Positions 35,598-44,247 are shown, counted from the stretch's first letter. The stretch: DNA of 64,000 bases from Leucobacter sp. L43 (GCF_016597785.1 NZ_JAENJG010000002.1:496001-560000); one strand, 5' to 3'. Notes: a model not told the origin generated them from the letters alone. Made by a program: numbers and translations.

Positions 35598-36308
35598 TTA
35601 TGCGACGGTCCCCGGATCGAGGTCTGCTTCCAGCTGTCGGCGAGCATCCCGCATGATCTGGATTGCGTCATCAAGCGCCATGCGTCCTTCCGGGGCGATG
35701 ACGCTGAGAGCACCCAAGCACTCATGCCCCTGCATGAGCGGGACCGCGATCACTTCGATCGCGTCGCCCATCCAGACCGCACGGTGGACCGCGTAGCCCT
35801 GTCTTCTGATGATCGCGAGCTCCTCTTCATAGGGCGCTTGTTCTTCGGCCGTTGCGTGCGGATCGCAGGCGAGGAGTACCTGGCCAGAAGTTGAGCCGAG
35901 CGGCAAGAGAAGCTCGGTTTCGCGGCGCACGGAGAGGGAGCGTTTCGGTTCCAATCGTTCGACGATGAGTGCGGAATCGCCGTTGCGCACGGCAAACGAG
36001 ATGGGCTCTTCGAGTCGATCGACGAGCGTGCGCATATGGCGTGATACCGCTTCGGGCACGCCGGCGTGTGCAATGGCGAACCGACCGAACGCAGCTGCGC
36101 GGATCGAGAGGCGGTACTGGCGGCGGCTGTCCTGCTGAAGCCACCCGGTGTGCACGAGCGTGGTGAGGTACTGGTGTGTGGCAGGGCGGCTCCACCCCAG
36201 CGCATCCGCGATCTCAGAGAGCGTAACCGCCGCGCGGTCGAAATGCATGAAGACCTCGAGGGCGCGAATCGTCTTCTCGACGGACTGCAGGGTGGTGGGA
36301 CCTGACAT
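35598..36308 (-). CDS. IclR family transcriptional regulator
   Basis: This is a 236-residue regulator with an N-terminal winged helix (SVEKTIRALEVFMHFDRAAVTLSEIADALGWSRPATHQYLTTL) and the GAF-like effector domain (VSRHMRTLVDRLEEPISFAVRNGDSALIVERLEP, PLGSTSGQVLLAC). The ATG at 36308 has GGAG a few bases upstream. It is divergent from a seven-kilobase operon of an unknown large protein, a dipeptidase homologue and an ABC importer, and almost certainly controls that operon. Two dyads lie between the genes. Its effector is probably the imported substrate or a breakdown product. Confidence 0.9.
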   Translation of the reverse strand: MSGPTTLQSVEKTIRALEVFMHFDRAAVTLSEIADALGWSRPATHQYLTTLVHTGWLQQDSRRQYRLSIRAAAFGRFAIAHAGVPEAVSRHMRTLVDRLEEPISFAVRNGDSALIVERLEPKRSLSVRRETELLLPLGSTSGQVLLACDPHATAEEQAPYEEELAIIRRQGYAVHRAVWMGDAIEVIAVPLMQGHECLGALSVIAPEGRMALDDAIQIMRDARRQLEADLDPGTVA

Positions 36309-36372
36309 TGCTCTCTCCGATCAGGGCGCTGGCGTGCTTCTCACACTCGTCGAGTTTTTCTCGCACGCCCTC

Positions 36373-36401
36373 TTGACGCGCCGAAGCACCGTGTTTATTG
36401 T
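36373..36401 (+). promoter_or_regulatory. Sigma-70-type promoter for the IclR-linked operon
   Basis: TTGACG (36373-36378) and TATTGT (36396-36401) are separated by exactly 17 bases and face the unknown-protein gene. The DNA just downstream is strikingly AT-rich for this genome. Confidence 0.55.
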
Positions 36402-36402
36402 T

Positions 36403-36442
36403 TTCAGCATAACTGAATCACGATTAAATAATACTTAATCGT
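36403..36442. promoter_or_regulatory. Two dyads downstream of the promoter, candidate IclR operators
   Basis: TTCAG-N5-CTGAA (36403-36417) begins one base after the predicted -10. A longer dyad with 8-bp arms ACGATTAA and TTAATCGT around 7 bases occupies 36420-36442. Both lie where a bound repressor would block transcription of the operon. Confidence 0.5.
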
Positions 36443-36488
36443 CGCTACAACGGGTGCTGTCGAATCAATGATGATTGGAGCGGATAAG

Positions 36489-39017
36489 ATGCGGAATTCT
36501 TACCTTGATGAGGTGTTTTCGCCCCAACGGGTAATGGACCCCAGGAGCCTCGGAGCGCTGCAGCCGAGCCGGCTGAGCGCATCACGCAGTTTTCTCGCGA
36601 AGATGTTGCGCGAGGAGTGGAGAATCCGCCGAGATGCTCTCGAACTCGATGCACGCGGCAACGGGGCGGCTCGCTACACGATCGAGACTCCGGCAGGGAG
36701 TATCACCTATGCCGCATGGCTCAGCGAACCACAGGGAGTGAATCGCACCGGTCGCATCATCGGGTCGTCATGGGACATGATCGGAACCCTCATCGATGGG
36801 ATTGCAAGCGACGAGCAAATCGCAACGTCCGCGTCAGAGCTTCCGAAGCTGTACGAGGGTCGAGCGCCCGAGGGCACGCTGATCTGGATGCGATCGAACC
36901 AGAGCCTGAGGCTCTTCAAACACGTGCGGGATTCGCTCGCCGCAGGGCAACAGCCCGACGCGGCTGAAGTGAAACGAGTCGGCTATCTCATGCGCAATAC
37001 GGGCCTCGACGGGAACGGCACGTTCGGTTCCGTTTCGTTTCCCGCGATTCCCCCCGGGCATCCGCTCGCGCTGTCGTATCACGCGCAGATGCTGTCGGCA
37101 TATCTCATGCGCGAGCTGTCCGTCGATGTCGTCGAAGAACTCGCGCGGCTCGACGCCCCCGACACCGCGGTGCGCCTGGCGCCCGAAGTGCGTCAGCACA
37201 TCGGCGTCGGTAACGGATCGGCGCTCGGACTCGTGATGTTCGTGTACAACCGGCCGGCGCTGATCCACACGTATGTCTCTCTGACGGTCGAAGCGGTGCG
37301 GCACGCGCTAGAGCTACCGATTGAGGCAGGCGACGCACGGTTCGATCAGCTCGAAGCGCTGCTCAATCGCGCGATCCAGTACCGCGCCCTCGAAGACACC
37401 GAGTACCGGGTGTTCACGAACGGAAAGCAGCTCGCCGCAGATCTCCGTCGTATCCGTGCGACTGTTCGAGCTGCTCGCCGGGGAGAGATCACGCGCCTGA
37501 GCGGAGAAACCGCGCTGATAGCGGTGCACCGGTTCGTGAGCGGACGGGTGTCTCCGGAAGCTCTGAGCACGTTCAATACGCTCCTGATCGAACTCGACCC
37601 TGATTTCGCGGACGCGCTGGTGCAGGAGCGCCTGAACTTCGACGAAGCCCTCGACCTCGATCCGCGGACGCCTGCGTGTGAGATGCGGGAAGCACTGCTC
37701 GACACCCTCGGTTGGGCGCTCGCACTCCCCTTGAACGACGCCGAGCATCGCGACCGGGTGTGGTATCAGTCGCGTGCAGCAGAAGAACCGCGATCTGGGC
37801 CGGCGGAGGAAGTTCCGGGAGCTCATGAAGTCATCCCGAATTATCCCTCGCGAGCCCGGGAACTGCTCGACGTGCTCGACAGCGCTGAAGCGGAGACACC
37901 CATCGGCGAGATCATCGCGGCACATCCATCTTTGGAGCACGTGGCTCGATCGGCCGTCGCGCTTCGAGCAATGCCGTACGCCATTCCGCACGCCGATCCC
38001 CACGACATCGACTTCGTTCCGGTCTGGCTCGTGCGCCTCATGAATGCGTGCATCCACGGGCTCGACCGAACCGAAGATTTCTTGAACCGGTCCGTACTCG
38101 GACTCATCTACGACGGAGCGCCGTTCCGTGATGAGCTCGCTGCAGCGCATGCGGATGGCTGGTGGTGGCAGTACCGACCGGCAGAGGTGAAGCGCACAGA
38201 GGGGCCGGGTGAGCCATCCTCGCCCACGCTCACGCCGAAAGTCAGCGCGATCGTGGCACCCCGGCACGATGCGGCGGAGCGCATCACCATGAAGTTTCGG
38301 GAGCTCAGGCTGGCGAGCGGCCGTGCGATGCAGGCGCTCAACGTTCCCGAGGGATCCTGGCACGGCGCTCGCGACTTCTTCATTACGGCGGTGATGGCGA
38401 ACACCCAGGCGATCGCCGGTTTCGCGGCAGCGCTCGCACGTGAACTCGACGAGGAGGGCAACGCGCCGTCATGGCGTGCGCCAGTCGCGAGCCCCGCTGC
38501 CGGCGGACTCATCATCAAGGGTCACGGTGCCAGCCTCCACACGGTCGGTCATGTGCTCGTCCACCAGATCGCCGCTGCAGCGTCGAACTCGGAGGTCGTC
38601 GTCCGCCTCTCCGATCTCAAGGTCGACGGGGCAGCGGCCGGTCTCGCCCTCGCCCTCGCGCGGGTCGGCATCGAATGGAGCCCGACCGAAGGTGATGCAA
38701 GCGAGTACCGCGCGCGGCGAGCAGAAGACCCGGCCGCGATTCGAAGCCTCTATGAGGAGGCCTTCACAGCGCTGCTGGTCGACGGCATCGAGGTGCCGGC
38801 CCAGCAGTGGTGGGACGTTTACTATCCGGGAAACGCCGGGCTCTACCCGGATACTCCGCTTTCGCGGCAGCACACGGGAACGGTCAAGGACGTCTACGTG
38901 CCCGGGCAACAGCTGACGCGTCTCTTCGATCCTGCGGAAGTCGAGAACTCGACCGATCCGAACCGCGATACGGATCACTTCATCCCGCTCACCACCGCTC
39001 AACCAGCGTCCGTCTGA
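36489..39017 (+). CDS. Large protein of unknown function, first gene of dipeptidase-like/ABC operon
   Basis: I do not recognise this 842-residue protein. It has no signal peptide and no membrane helix, so it is probably cytoplasmic. There are two folded-looking regions. Residues 1 to about 420 include WLSEPQGVNRTGRIIGSSWDM, LIWMRSNQSLRLFKHV and a Gly/Asn-rich GVGNGSALGLVMFVYNRPALIH. After an acidic Pro-rich linker (about 425-450) the region from about 455 to 842 ends with GGLIIKGHGASLHTVGHVLVHQ (about 668) and DGIEVPAQQWWDVY. Single His and Asp residues in these motifs could be catalytic but no known motif is complete. The start at 36489 has GGAG eight bases upstream; in-frame ATGs at 36468 and 36471 are less well placed. 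It is followed after 9 bases by the dipeptidase homologue, so it is probably an enzyme of the same pathway. Confidence 0.8.
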   Translation: MRNSYLDEVFSPQRVMDPRSLGALQPSRLSASRSFLAKMLREEWRIRRDALELDARGNGAARYTIETPAGSITYAAWLSEPQGVNRTGRIIGSSWDMIGTLIDGIASDEQIATSASELPKLYEGRAPEGTLIWMRSNQSLRLFKHVRDSLAAGQQPDAAEVKRVGYLMRNTGLDGNGTFGSVSFPAIPPGHPLALSYHAQMLSAYLMRELSVDVVEELARLDAPDTAVRLAPEVRQHIGVGNGSALGLVMFVYNRPALIHTYVSLTVEAVRHALELPIEAGDARFDQLEALLNRAIQYRALEDTEYRVFTNGKQLAADLRRIRATVRAARRGEITRLSGETALIAVHRFVSGRVSPEALSTFNTLLIELDPDFADALVQERLNFDEALDLDPRTPACEMREALLDTLGWALALPLNDAEHRDRVWYQSRAAEEPRSGPAEEVPGAHEVIPNYPSRARELLDVLDSAEAETPIGEIIAAHPSLEHVARSAVALRAMPYAIPHADPHDIDFVPVWLVRLMNACIHGLDRTEDFLNRSVLGLIYDGAPFRDELAAAHADGWWWQYRPAEVKRTEGPGEPSSPTLTPKVSAIVAPRHDAAERITMKFRELRLASGRAMQALNVPEGSWHGARDFFITAVMANTQAIAGFAAALARELDEEGNAPSWRAPVASPAAGGLIIKGHGASLHTVGHVLVHQIAAAASNSEVVVRLSDLKVDGAAAGLALALARVGIEWSPTEGDASEYRARRAEDPAAIRSLYEEAFTALLVDGIEVPAQQWWDVYYPGNAGLYPDTPLSRQHTGTVKDVYVPGQQLTRLFDPAEVENSTDPNRDTDHFIPLTTAQPASV

Positions 39018-39026
39018 AGGAGACTG

Positions 39027-40013
39027 ATGATTTACGTCGATAGCCTGCTCTGCTCGCCACTCGAGACCGAGCGCCCGAACAACCGCATATATCTCGAGGA
39101 GGTGGCAGCCGGAAAGATCGGAGCGATCACCGTGACGGTCGGATTCTGGGAGGACGCCACCGAATCAATGGATCAGCTCGTGAAATGGCGCTATATGGCC
39201 GAAGACAATGCAGACCTCGTCGAGATCGCCTACGGTGCGAGCGACATCAGACGCATCGCCGAATCGGGCCGAACCGCCATCATCCTCGGATTCCAGAACG
39301 TGTCGTTCCTTCAAGGACGTCTCGGCTATGTCGAGCTCTTCGCTCGCATGGGTACTCGCGTCGGGCAGCTCACGTACAACATTCAGAACGACCTCGGGGG
39401 CAGCTGCTACGAACCGCACGACAGCGGGCTCTCCCGATACGGGAAGTACGTGGTACACGAGATGAATCGCTGCGGCATGGTCGTCGACCTCTCCCACGTC
39501 GGCGAACGAACAACGCTCGACGCCATCGAGGCCTCGAACGAACCCGTCGCCATTACACATGCGAATCCCGCATCTCTCGCGCCGCATCCGCGCAACAAGT
39601 CGGATCGGGTGCTCGATGCGCTTCGTGATCATGACGGGATGATCGGAGTGTCGGTGTACCGCAACCTCGTCGGGGAGTACACGTCGCCGCAGCAATGGTC
39701 CGAGCTCGTCGCATGGACGGTCGACCGCGTCGGTATCGACCGCGTGGGGATCGGCACGGATCTCGATCAGAACGGCGGGTTCGCATACGTCGAGTGGATG
39801 CGTCAGGGGCGCTGGGCGCGAGAGATTCAGTACGGCGCGTCGAGCGCGTCGACGCCGGGTCCGACGCCACCGCTCGAGTGGTTCCAGTCGCCCGCGCAGT
39901 TTCCGAATGCTGAGGAGTGCCTGCGCGAGCGCGGGTTCGCTGAGCAGGAAGTCGCGGCGATCATGGGCGAGAACTGGCTTCGCTTTTACGACACCGTCTT
40001 CCGAGAAATCTAG
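39027..40013 (+). CDS. Membrane dipeptidase (M19/renal dipeptidase) homologue with degenerate metal site
   Basis: This is a 328-residue TIM-barrel protein of the M19 family, which normally hydrolyses dipeptides with two zinc ions. The second-half residues are kept: His in DLSH (157), His in THANP (178), Arg in HPRN (189) and Asp in GTDLD (245). The N-terminal HxD ligand pair is missing (the strand reads YVDSLLCS), and the bridging Glu is replaced in LGFQNVS (Gln 90). At most one metal could be held in the usual way, so the activity may differ from simple dipeptide cleavage. There is no signal peptide, so it acts in the cytoplasm, probably on the substrate imported by the ABC system encoded next. 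The ATG at 39027 follows AAGGAG closely. Confidence 0.83.
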   Translation: MIYVDSLLCSPLETERPNNRIYLEEVAAGKIGAITVTVGFWEDATESMDQLVKWRYMAEDNADLVEIAYGASDIRRIAESGRTAIILGFQNVSFLQGRLGYVELFARMGTRVGQLTYNIQNDLGGSCYEPHDSGLSRYGKYVVHEMNRCGMVVDLSHVGERTTLDAIEASNEPVAITHANPASLAPHPRNKSDRVLDALRDHDGMIGVSVYRNLVGEYTSPQQWSELVAWTVDRVGIDRVGIGTDLDQNGGFAYVEWMRQGRWAREIQYGASSASTPGPTPPLEWFQSPAQFPNAEECLRERGFAEQEVAAIMGENWLRFYDTVFREI

Positions 40014-40030
40014 GCCGAGAGGAACCACCC

Positions 40031-40831
40031 ATGGCTGTCATCGATACGTCAACGACGACGTACACCGGCTCCACACTGCGACCCTTCCTGCACGCGGATC
40101 GGATCGTGAAGCGCTTCGGCGAGCACCGCGCCATCGACGACGTCTCGCTGGCAGTCGGGCGCGGAGAGGTGATTTCCGTCATCGGTCCCTCGGGCGCGGG
40201 AAAGAGCACCTTCCTGCGATGCCTGAACCTGCTCGAGATACCCGACTCGGGGTCCCTCTCCATTGGGAATGAAGAGATCGAGTTCGAGGAGGGGCGCGCC
40301 CCGGGACGCAGCCAGGTCGCGCGTTTGCGGCGGCAGGCCGGAATGGTCTTCCAATCGTTCAACCTGTTCCCGCACCTGACCGCTGCGCAGAACATCGAGC
40401 TCGCACAGAAGCGCGTGCTCGGGCGGAGCGTGGAAGAGGCCAGGGAGCGCGCCCGATCGCTGCTCGATCGTGTGGGGCTTGCGGCGAAAGCAGACGCCTT
40501 CCCGAGCCAGTGCTCGGGCGGGCAGCAGCAGCGCATCGCCATTGCGAGAGCACTCGCAATGGATCCTGAGCTCATGCTCTTCGACGAGCCGACATCCGGC
40601 CTCGACCCTGAAGTCGGGGCAGAGATTCTATCGGTGATGCGTGAACTCGCTGATTCCGGAATGACGATGCTGATCGCGACACACGAAATGGAGTTCGCCC
40701 GCCACGTATCCAATCGAGTCATCGTGATGGTCGACGGAGCGATCGTAGAACAGGGGCAGCCCGAGCAGATCATGACCGAGCCGACGAACCCGCGCGTCGG
40801 GCGCTTCCTCTCAGCAGTGCTGGGCCGCTGA
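40031..40831 (+). CDS. ABC transporter ATP-binding protein (polar amino-acid type)
   Basis: This is a 266-residue GlnQ/HisP-like ATPase. About 20 residues precede the core, which has Walker A GPSGAGKST (about 52-60), the Q-loop GMVFQSFNLFPH, signature CSGGQQQR in place of the common LSGGQQQR, Walker B LMLFDEPTSGLDPE and the H-loop IATHE. It is encoded 17 bases after the dipeptidase homologue and one base before the first permease. It energises the importer made of the next three products. Confidence 0.92.
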   Translation: MAVIDTSTTTYTGSTLRPFLHADRIVKRFGEHRAIDDVSLAVGRGEVISVIGPSGAGKSTFLRCLNLLEIPDSGSLSIGNEEIEFEEGRAPGRSQVARLRRQAGMVFQSFNLFPHLTAAQNIELAQKRVLGRSVEEARERARSLLDRVGLAAKADAFPSQCSGGQQQRIAIARALAMDPELMLFDEPTSGLDPEVGAEILSVMRELADSGMTMLIATHEMEFARHVSNRVIVMVDGAIVEQGQPEQIMTEPTNPRVGRFLSAVLGR

Positions 40832-40832
40832 T

Positions 40833-41477
40833 ATGGGCGACGCACTGCTCGCCATCGCGCTCGCCGCCGGCATGACGATTCTGCTCACGGCGGTATCCGG
40901 CGTCATCGGCATCGTGCTGGGGGCGCCTGTGATGCTGCTCTCGCGCAGTCGGTTCGCCCCGGTGCGCGCGTGCTACTGGGGCTTCGTGCACGTCGTCCGC
41001 GGCGTGCCGACCCTCGTCTGGCTCTTCATCGTGTTCTTCGGAATCACGCAGCTCGGCATCACGCTGAGCGCCGTGACCTCCGCCCTGATCACGCTCAGCG
41101 TCATCGCCGTCGCGAGCATGGCCGAGATCTACCGCGGCGGTCTCAACGCGATCAAACCGGGGCAGTGGGAGGCGAGTTCGGCGCTCGGGCTGGGGCAGTT
41201 CGCCACCGCACGCGACGTGCTCTTCCCGCAGCTCTTCCGCGCGGTCTCGCCGACCGTCGCGACCTATCTCGTCGGCCTCATCAAGGAGTCGGCGCTCGCC
41301 TCGACGATCGGTGTCGCCGAGATCACCTTCGTCGCCGGGCTGCAGGTGCAGTACTTCGGCGAGGGGCTCACCTTCTTCGCATTCGCGGGACTGATGTACC
41401 TCGCGCTCAGCGTTCCGCTCGGGGCACTGTCGCGCGTCATCCACGCCCGCCTGACCCGGAGGTACGCGGTCCTATGA
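40833..41477 (+). CDS. ABC transporter permease 1 (polar amino-acid type)
   Basis: This is a 214-residue permease with five predicted helices and the HisQ/GlnP signature (RGVPTLVWLFIVFFGI, then the EAA loop AEIYRGGLNAIKPGQWEASSALGLGQ and LFPQLFRAVSPTVATYLVGLIKESALAS). It pairs with the permease encoded next, whose start overlaps its stop (ATGA). One base separates it from the ATPase gene. Confidence 0.92.
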   Translation: MGDALLAIALAAGMTILLTAVSGVIGIVLGAPVMLLSRSRFAPVRACYWGFVHVVRGVPTLVWLFIVFFGITQLGITLSAVTSALITLSVIAVASMAEIYRGGLNAIKPGQWEASSALGLGQFATARDVLFPQLFRAVSPTVATYLVGLIKESALASTIGVAEITFVAGLQVQYFGEGLTFFAFAGLMYLALSVPLGALSRVIHARLTRRYAVL

Positions 41478-42226
41478 ACGACTTCTCCTGGCTGTGGGAT
41501 TGGCCGACGCACATTCCCGCCCTGCTGCCCGGTCTTGCAGTGGCGATCATGCTCACCGTCGTCTCCTGCGTGATCGGGTACCCGCTCGGCTTCTTCCTGG
41601 CGATCCTCTCCGAGGCGCGGAGCCGCTGGGTCCGATGGACGACGATCGCGGTCGTCGAGACGGGGCGCGGGCTCCCTGCGCTCGTGCTCCTGTACATCGT
41701 GTACCGCGGTCTTCCCCAACTCGGCGTCCTGATCGATGCAATTCCGTCAGCGATCATTGCGCTCACCATCACCGCAGCCGCCTACTCCGCCGAGATGATC
41801 CGTGCCAGCATCTCAGCATTGCCGCACGGACAGACCGATGCAGCAGACGCATTGGGATTGGGTCGGGCCGACCGGTTCCGCTTCATCATCCTGCCGCAGG
41901 CTGCGCGAATCTCGATCCCGCCGCTCGTGAACCTCACGATCACGATGTTCCACATCACGTCGCTCGCGAGCATCATCACCGTCGCTGAGATCATGCACGC
42001 CGCGTATCTGAGCGGAGCGATCAACTGGAGATACATGTCCGTCTACATCGCAGCCGCATTCGTGTACGCCATCATCGCGATTCCCGGGGCGGTGCTGGCC
42101 GGCCGCCTCGAGCAACGACTCGGGGGCGGCGCACCGACCCGACGCAAGCGCCGAGGCCTGCGGAACTCCCGTGATCCCGGCCCCGCCGCGGCACCCGCCG
42201 CGGCTCGAGAACCCGCGCCGGCCTGA
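41474..42226 (+). CDS. ABC transporter permease 2 (polar amino-acid type)
   Basis: This is a 250-residue second permease of the importer. It has ETGRGLPALVLLYIVYRGLPQ, the EAA loop AEMIRASISALPHGQTDAADALGLGR and PQAARISIPPLVNLTITMFHITSLAS, followed by a basic, Pro/Ala-rich cytoplasmic tail of about 30 residues. The true start is the ATG at 41474 that overlaps the previous stop by four bases, although the frame is open further upstream. Two different permeases imply a heterodimeric channel, unlike the importer at 18995-21632. Confidence 0.92.
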   Translation: MNDFSWLWDWPTHIPALLPGLAVAIMLTVVSCVIGYPLGFFLAILSEARSRWVRWTTIAVVETGRGLPALVLLYIVYRGLPQLGVLIDAIPSAIIALTITAAAYSAEMIRASISALPHGQTDAADALGLGRADRFRFIILPQAARISIPPLVNLTITMFHITSLASIITVAEIMHAAYLSGAINWRYMSVYIAAAFVYAIIAIPGAVLAGRLEQRLGGGAPTRRKRRGLRNSRDPGPAAAPAAAREPAPA

Positions 42227-42287
42227 CGCTGCCCCGACCTGAAATTCACCGTCACCCACTATTACGCACATCAATCAGGAGGCACCA

Positions 42288-43148
42288 ATGAAGCACCGAC
42301 TGACCCGCACCGCAGCGATCGGCGCTGTTGCCGCGCTGTTCCTGGCCGGCTGCAGCAGCTCAGGCGACGACTCGTCGCAGGCGGTGAGCAAGGACTGCGT
42401 TCCCGCTCACGAGGGCATCGAAACCATCAAGCCCGGGGTGCTGACCGTCGCCCACTACGACTACCCACCATTCGCATATATGGAGGAAGGGGAGTTCGTC
42501 GGCATCGAGGGCGAAATCATGACTCAGATCGCGGAGATGGAGTGTTTGGACCTTGAGCTCGTGCAGGGCGATGGCTCCGCGATGATCACATCGGTGCAGA
42601 CCGGACGCGCAGACACCACGTTGGGCAGCTGGTACCGCACCGCGGAACGCGCGGAGGTGGTGCGACTCAGCAGCCCGGTCGTGACGTCCCCGCTCTCAGT
42701 CGTCTCGACGAGCGGTGTGAAGACCGTCGACGAGCTCGCCGAGCTCGATGCCGTCGGTGCAGGGCAGGCGCTCGTCGGCGTCGAAGAGATGCAGGCCCTC
42801 CTCGGAGGCAAGCTCAAACTCTACGCGAACAACGATGCTGAGTTCGCCGACTTCCAGGCGGGCCGCATCGACGGTGCGGTGCTCGGGCTTGGCGCCGCGG
42901 TGACGCTGCTCGAGCTGTACCCCGTCGAAGGGGCGACCGTCGAACCGCTCGAAGCCGATCCGCGCCTCTCGGCGACGGTGAATGTCGGGCAGACGAACTT
43001 CCCCGTCAACCTTGACAATGAATCGCTCGGCGAAGCCATCGACGAGAACATCGCGCAGCTGCGCGAGGACGGGACGATCGCCGAACTCGCCGAGAAGTAC
43101 GGCTTCCCGGCAGAGATCGCTGACCCGGGGGAGCCGAACCTGCTGTAA
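42288..43148 (+). CDS. ABC transporter substrate-binding lipoprotein (family 3)
   Basis: This is a 286-residue solute receptor. The signal peptide ends in the lipobox LAGC (Cys about 23) and is followed by a Ser-rich spacer. The core shows GVLTVAHYDYPPFAYMEEGEFVGIEGEIMTQIAE and TSVQTGRADTTLGSWYRTAERAEVV, with second-lobe strands beginning [12 protein letters not shown]. It delivers ligand to the two permeases encoded upstream. The AGGAGG motif is seven bases before the ATG. The gene closes the operon and is followed by a hairpin terminator. The ligand is unknown; the dipeptidase homologue suggests a dipeptide or amide-like compound. Confidence 0.9.
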   Translation: MKHRLTRTAAIGAVAALFLAGCSSSGDDSSQAVSKDCVPAHEGIETIKPGVLTVAHYDYPPFAYMEEGEFVGIEGEIMTQIAEMECLDLELVQGDGSAMITSVQTGRADTTLGSWYRTAERAEVVRLSSPVVTSPLSVVSTSGVKTVDELAELDAVGAGQALVGVEEMQALLGGKLKLYANNDAEFADFQAGRIDGAVLGLGAAVTLLELYPVEGATVEPLEADPRLSATVNVGQTNFPVNLDNESLGEAIDENIAQLREDGTIAELAEKYGFPAEIADPGEPNLL

Positions 43149-43186
43149 TCGAACGAACGCCCGTGGCCGCGGCCGCGCGCGTCACT

Positions 43187-43225
43187 CGACGGGACGGGAT
43201 CACCTTCGCAGGTCCCGTCCCGTCG
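43187..43225. terminator. Hairpin terminator of the IclR-linked operon
   Basis: There are perfect 13-bp arms at 43187-43199 and 43213-43225, with an inner ACCT/AGGT pair inside the loop. It starts 39 bases after the receptor stop. Confidence 0.65.
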
Positions 43226-43326
43226 CTCAGGGACATCACGGTCACTCAGCCTCATCGTCCGGTCGTCGCTAGCCTGGAGTCACCCGTGCGACGGCCCGCC
43301 GCCCGGTGCGACTGAGCGGAGCATCC

Positions 43327-44148
43327 ATGGCCACCAAGACCATCATCATCACCGGTGCGAGCGATGGTATCGGGGCGGCTGCGGCGCGTCAGCTGCACCG
43401 TGACGGGCACACGGCCGTGCTCGTCGGGCGCTCGGCCGATAAGACCCGTGCGATTGCCGAAGAACTCGCTGCACGGTATTTCCTGGCCGACTTCGCCGAT
43501 CTCTCGCAGGTGCGCGCGCTCGCGGCGGCACTGCTCGCGGAGTACCGAAGCATCGACGTCCTGGCGAACAACGCGGGAGGCATCATGGGGGAGCGCGCGC
43601 TCACGATCGACGGGTACGAGCAGACGTTTCAGGTCAATCACCTCGCGCCGTTCCTGCTGACGAATCTGCTGATGCCCGCCCTGGTCGCGGGGGGCGCGAC
43701 GGTGATTCAGACGGCAAGCCTCGCCGCCCGCGCCTTCAGTCGTTTCGACATCACCGATCTGCAGAACGCGAAGCAGTATGCGCCGCAGCGCGCCTACGGC
43801 AATGGCAAGCTCGCCAACATCCTGTTCACCATCGAATTGCAGCGCAGGTACGGCGGTCAGGGAATCTCTGCCGTCGCATTTCATCCCGGCGTGGTCGCGA
43901 GCAGCTTCGCGAGCGACACGACGCACATCATGCGGCTCATCTATCACAGCCCCTTGAAGCGGCTGTTCACGATCAGCGCGGAGAAGGGCGCCGATCAGCT
44001 CGTGTGGCTCGCTGAAGGCGAGCCGCGTTCAACGTTCGAGCCAGGGGCTTATTACGAGTCTCGCGCGATCGCCGCGAAGGTGAGCCCGGAGGTGCACGAT
44101 CCCGAGCTCGCGCGCGAGTTGTGGGAGCAGTCCGCAGCGCTCGTGTAG
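43327..44148 (+). CDS. Short-chain dehydrogenase/reductase
   Basis: This is a 273-residue NAD(P)-dependent SDR. The cofactor motif TGASDGIG (residues 9-16), LANNAGG, and the catalytic Tyr-Lys pair in YGNGK with an upstream Ser in QTASLAA are present. GGI..E and HPGVVASSFASDT are typical of the retinol-dehydrogenase/WW-oxidoreductase-like group. The start ATG at 43327 has GGAG five bases upstream; the frame begins at 43306. The substrate is unknown. It converges on the OYE-family reductase gene. Confidence 0.88.
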   Translation: MATKTIIITGASDGIGAAAARQLHRDGHTAVLVGRSADKTRAIAEELAARYFLADFADLSQVRALAAALLAEYRSIDVLANNAGGIMGERALTIDGYEQTFQVNHLAPFLLTNLLMPALVAGGATVIQTASLAARAFSRFDITDLQNAKQYAPQRAYGNGKLANILFTIELQRRYGGQGISAVAFHPGVVASSFASDTTHIMRLIYHSPLKRLFTISAEKGADQLVWLAEGEPRSTFEPGAYYESRAIAAKVSPEVHDPELARELWEQSAALV

Positions 44149-44247
44149 GGCGACCAGTTCTCCGGCCGCACGCAACGCACGTGCCGACGCCGCAGCGGGG
44201 GTCAGGCAACCGATCGCGATTCTGACCCGCGCGCCGCGCCGCAACGC

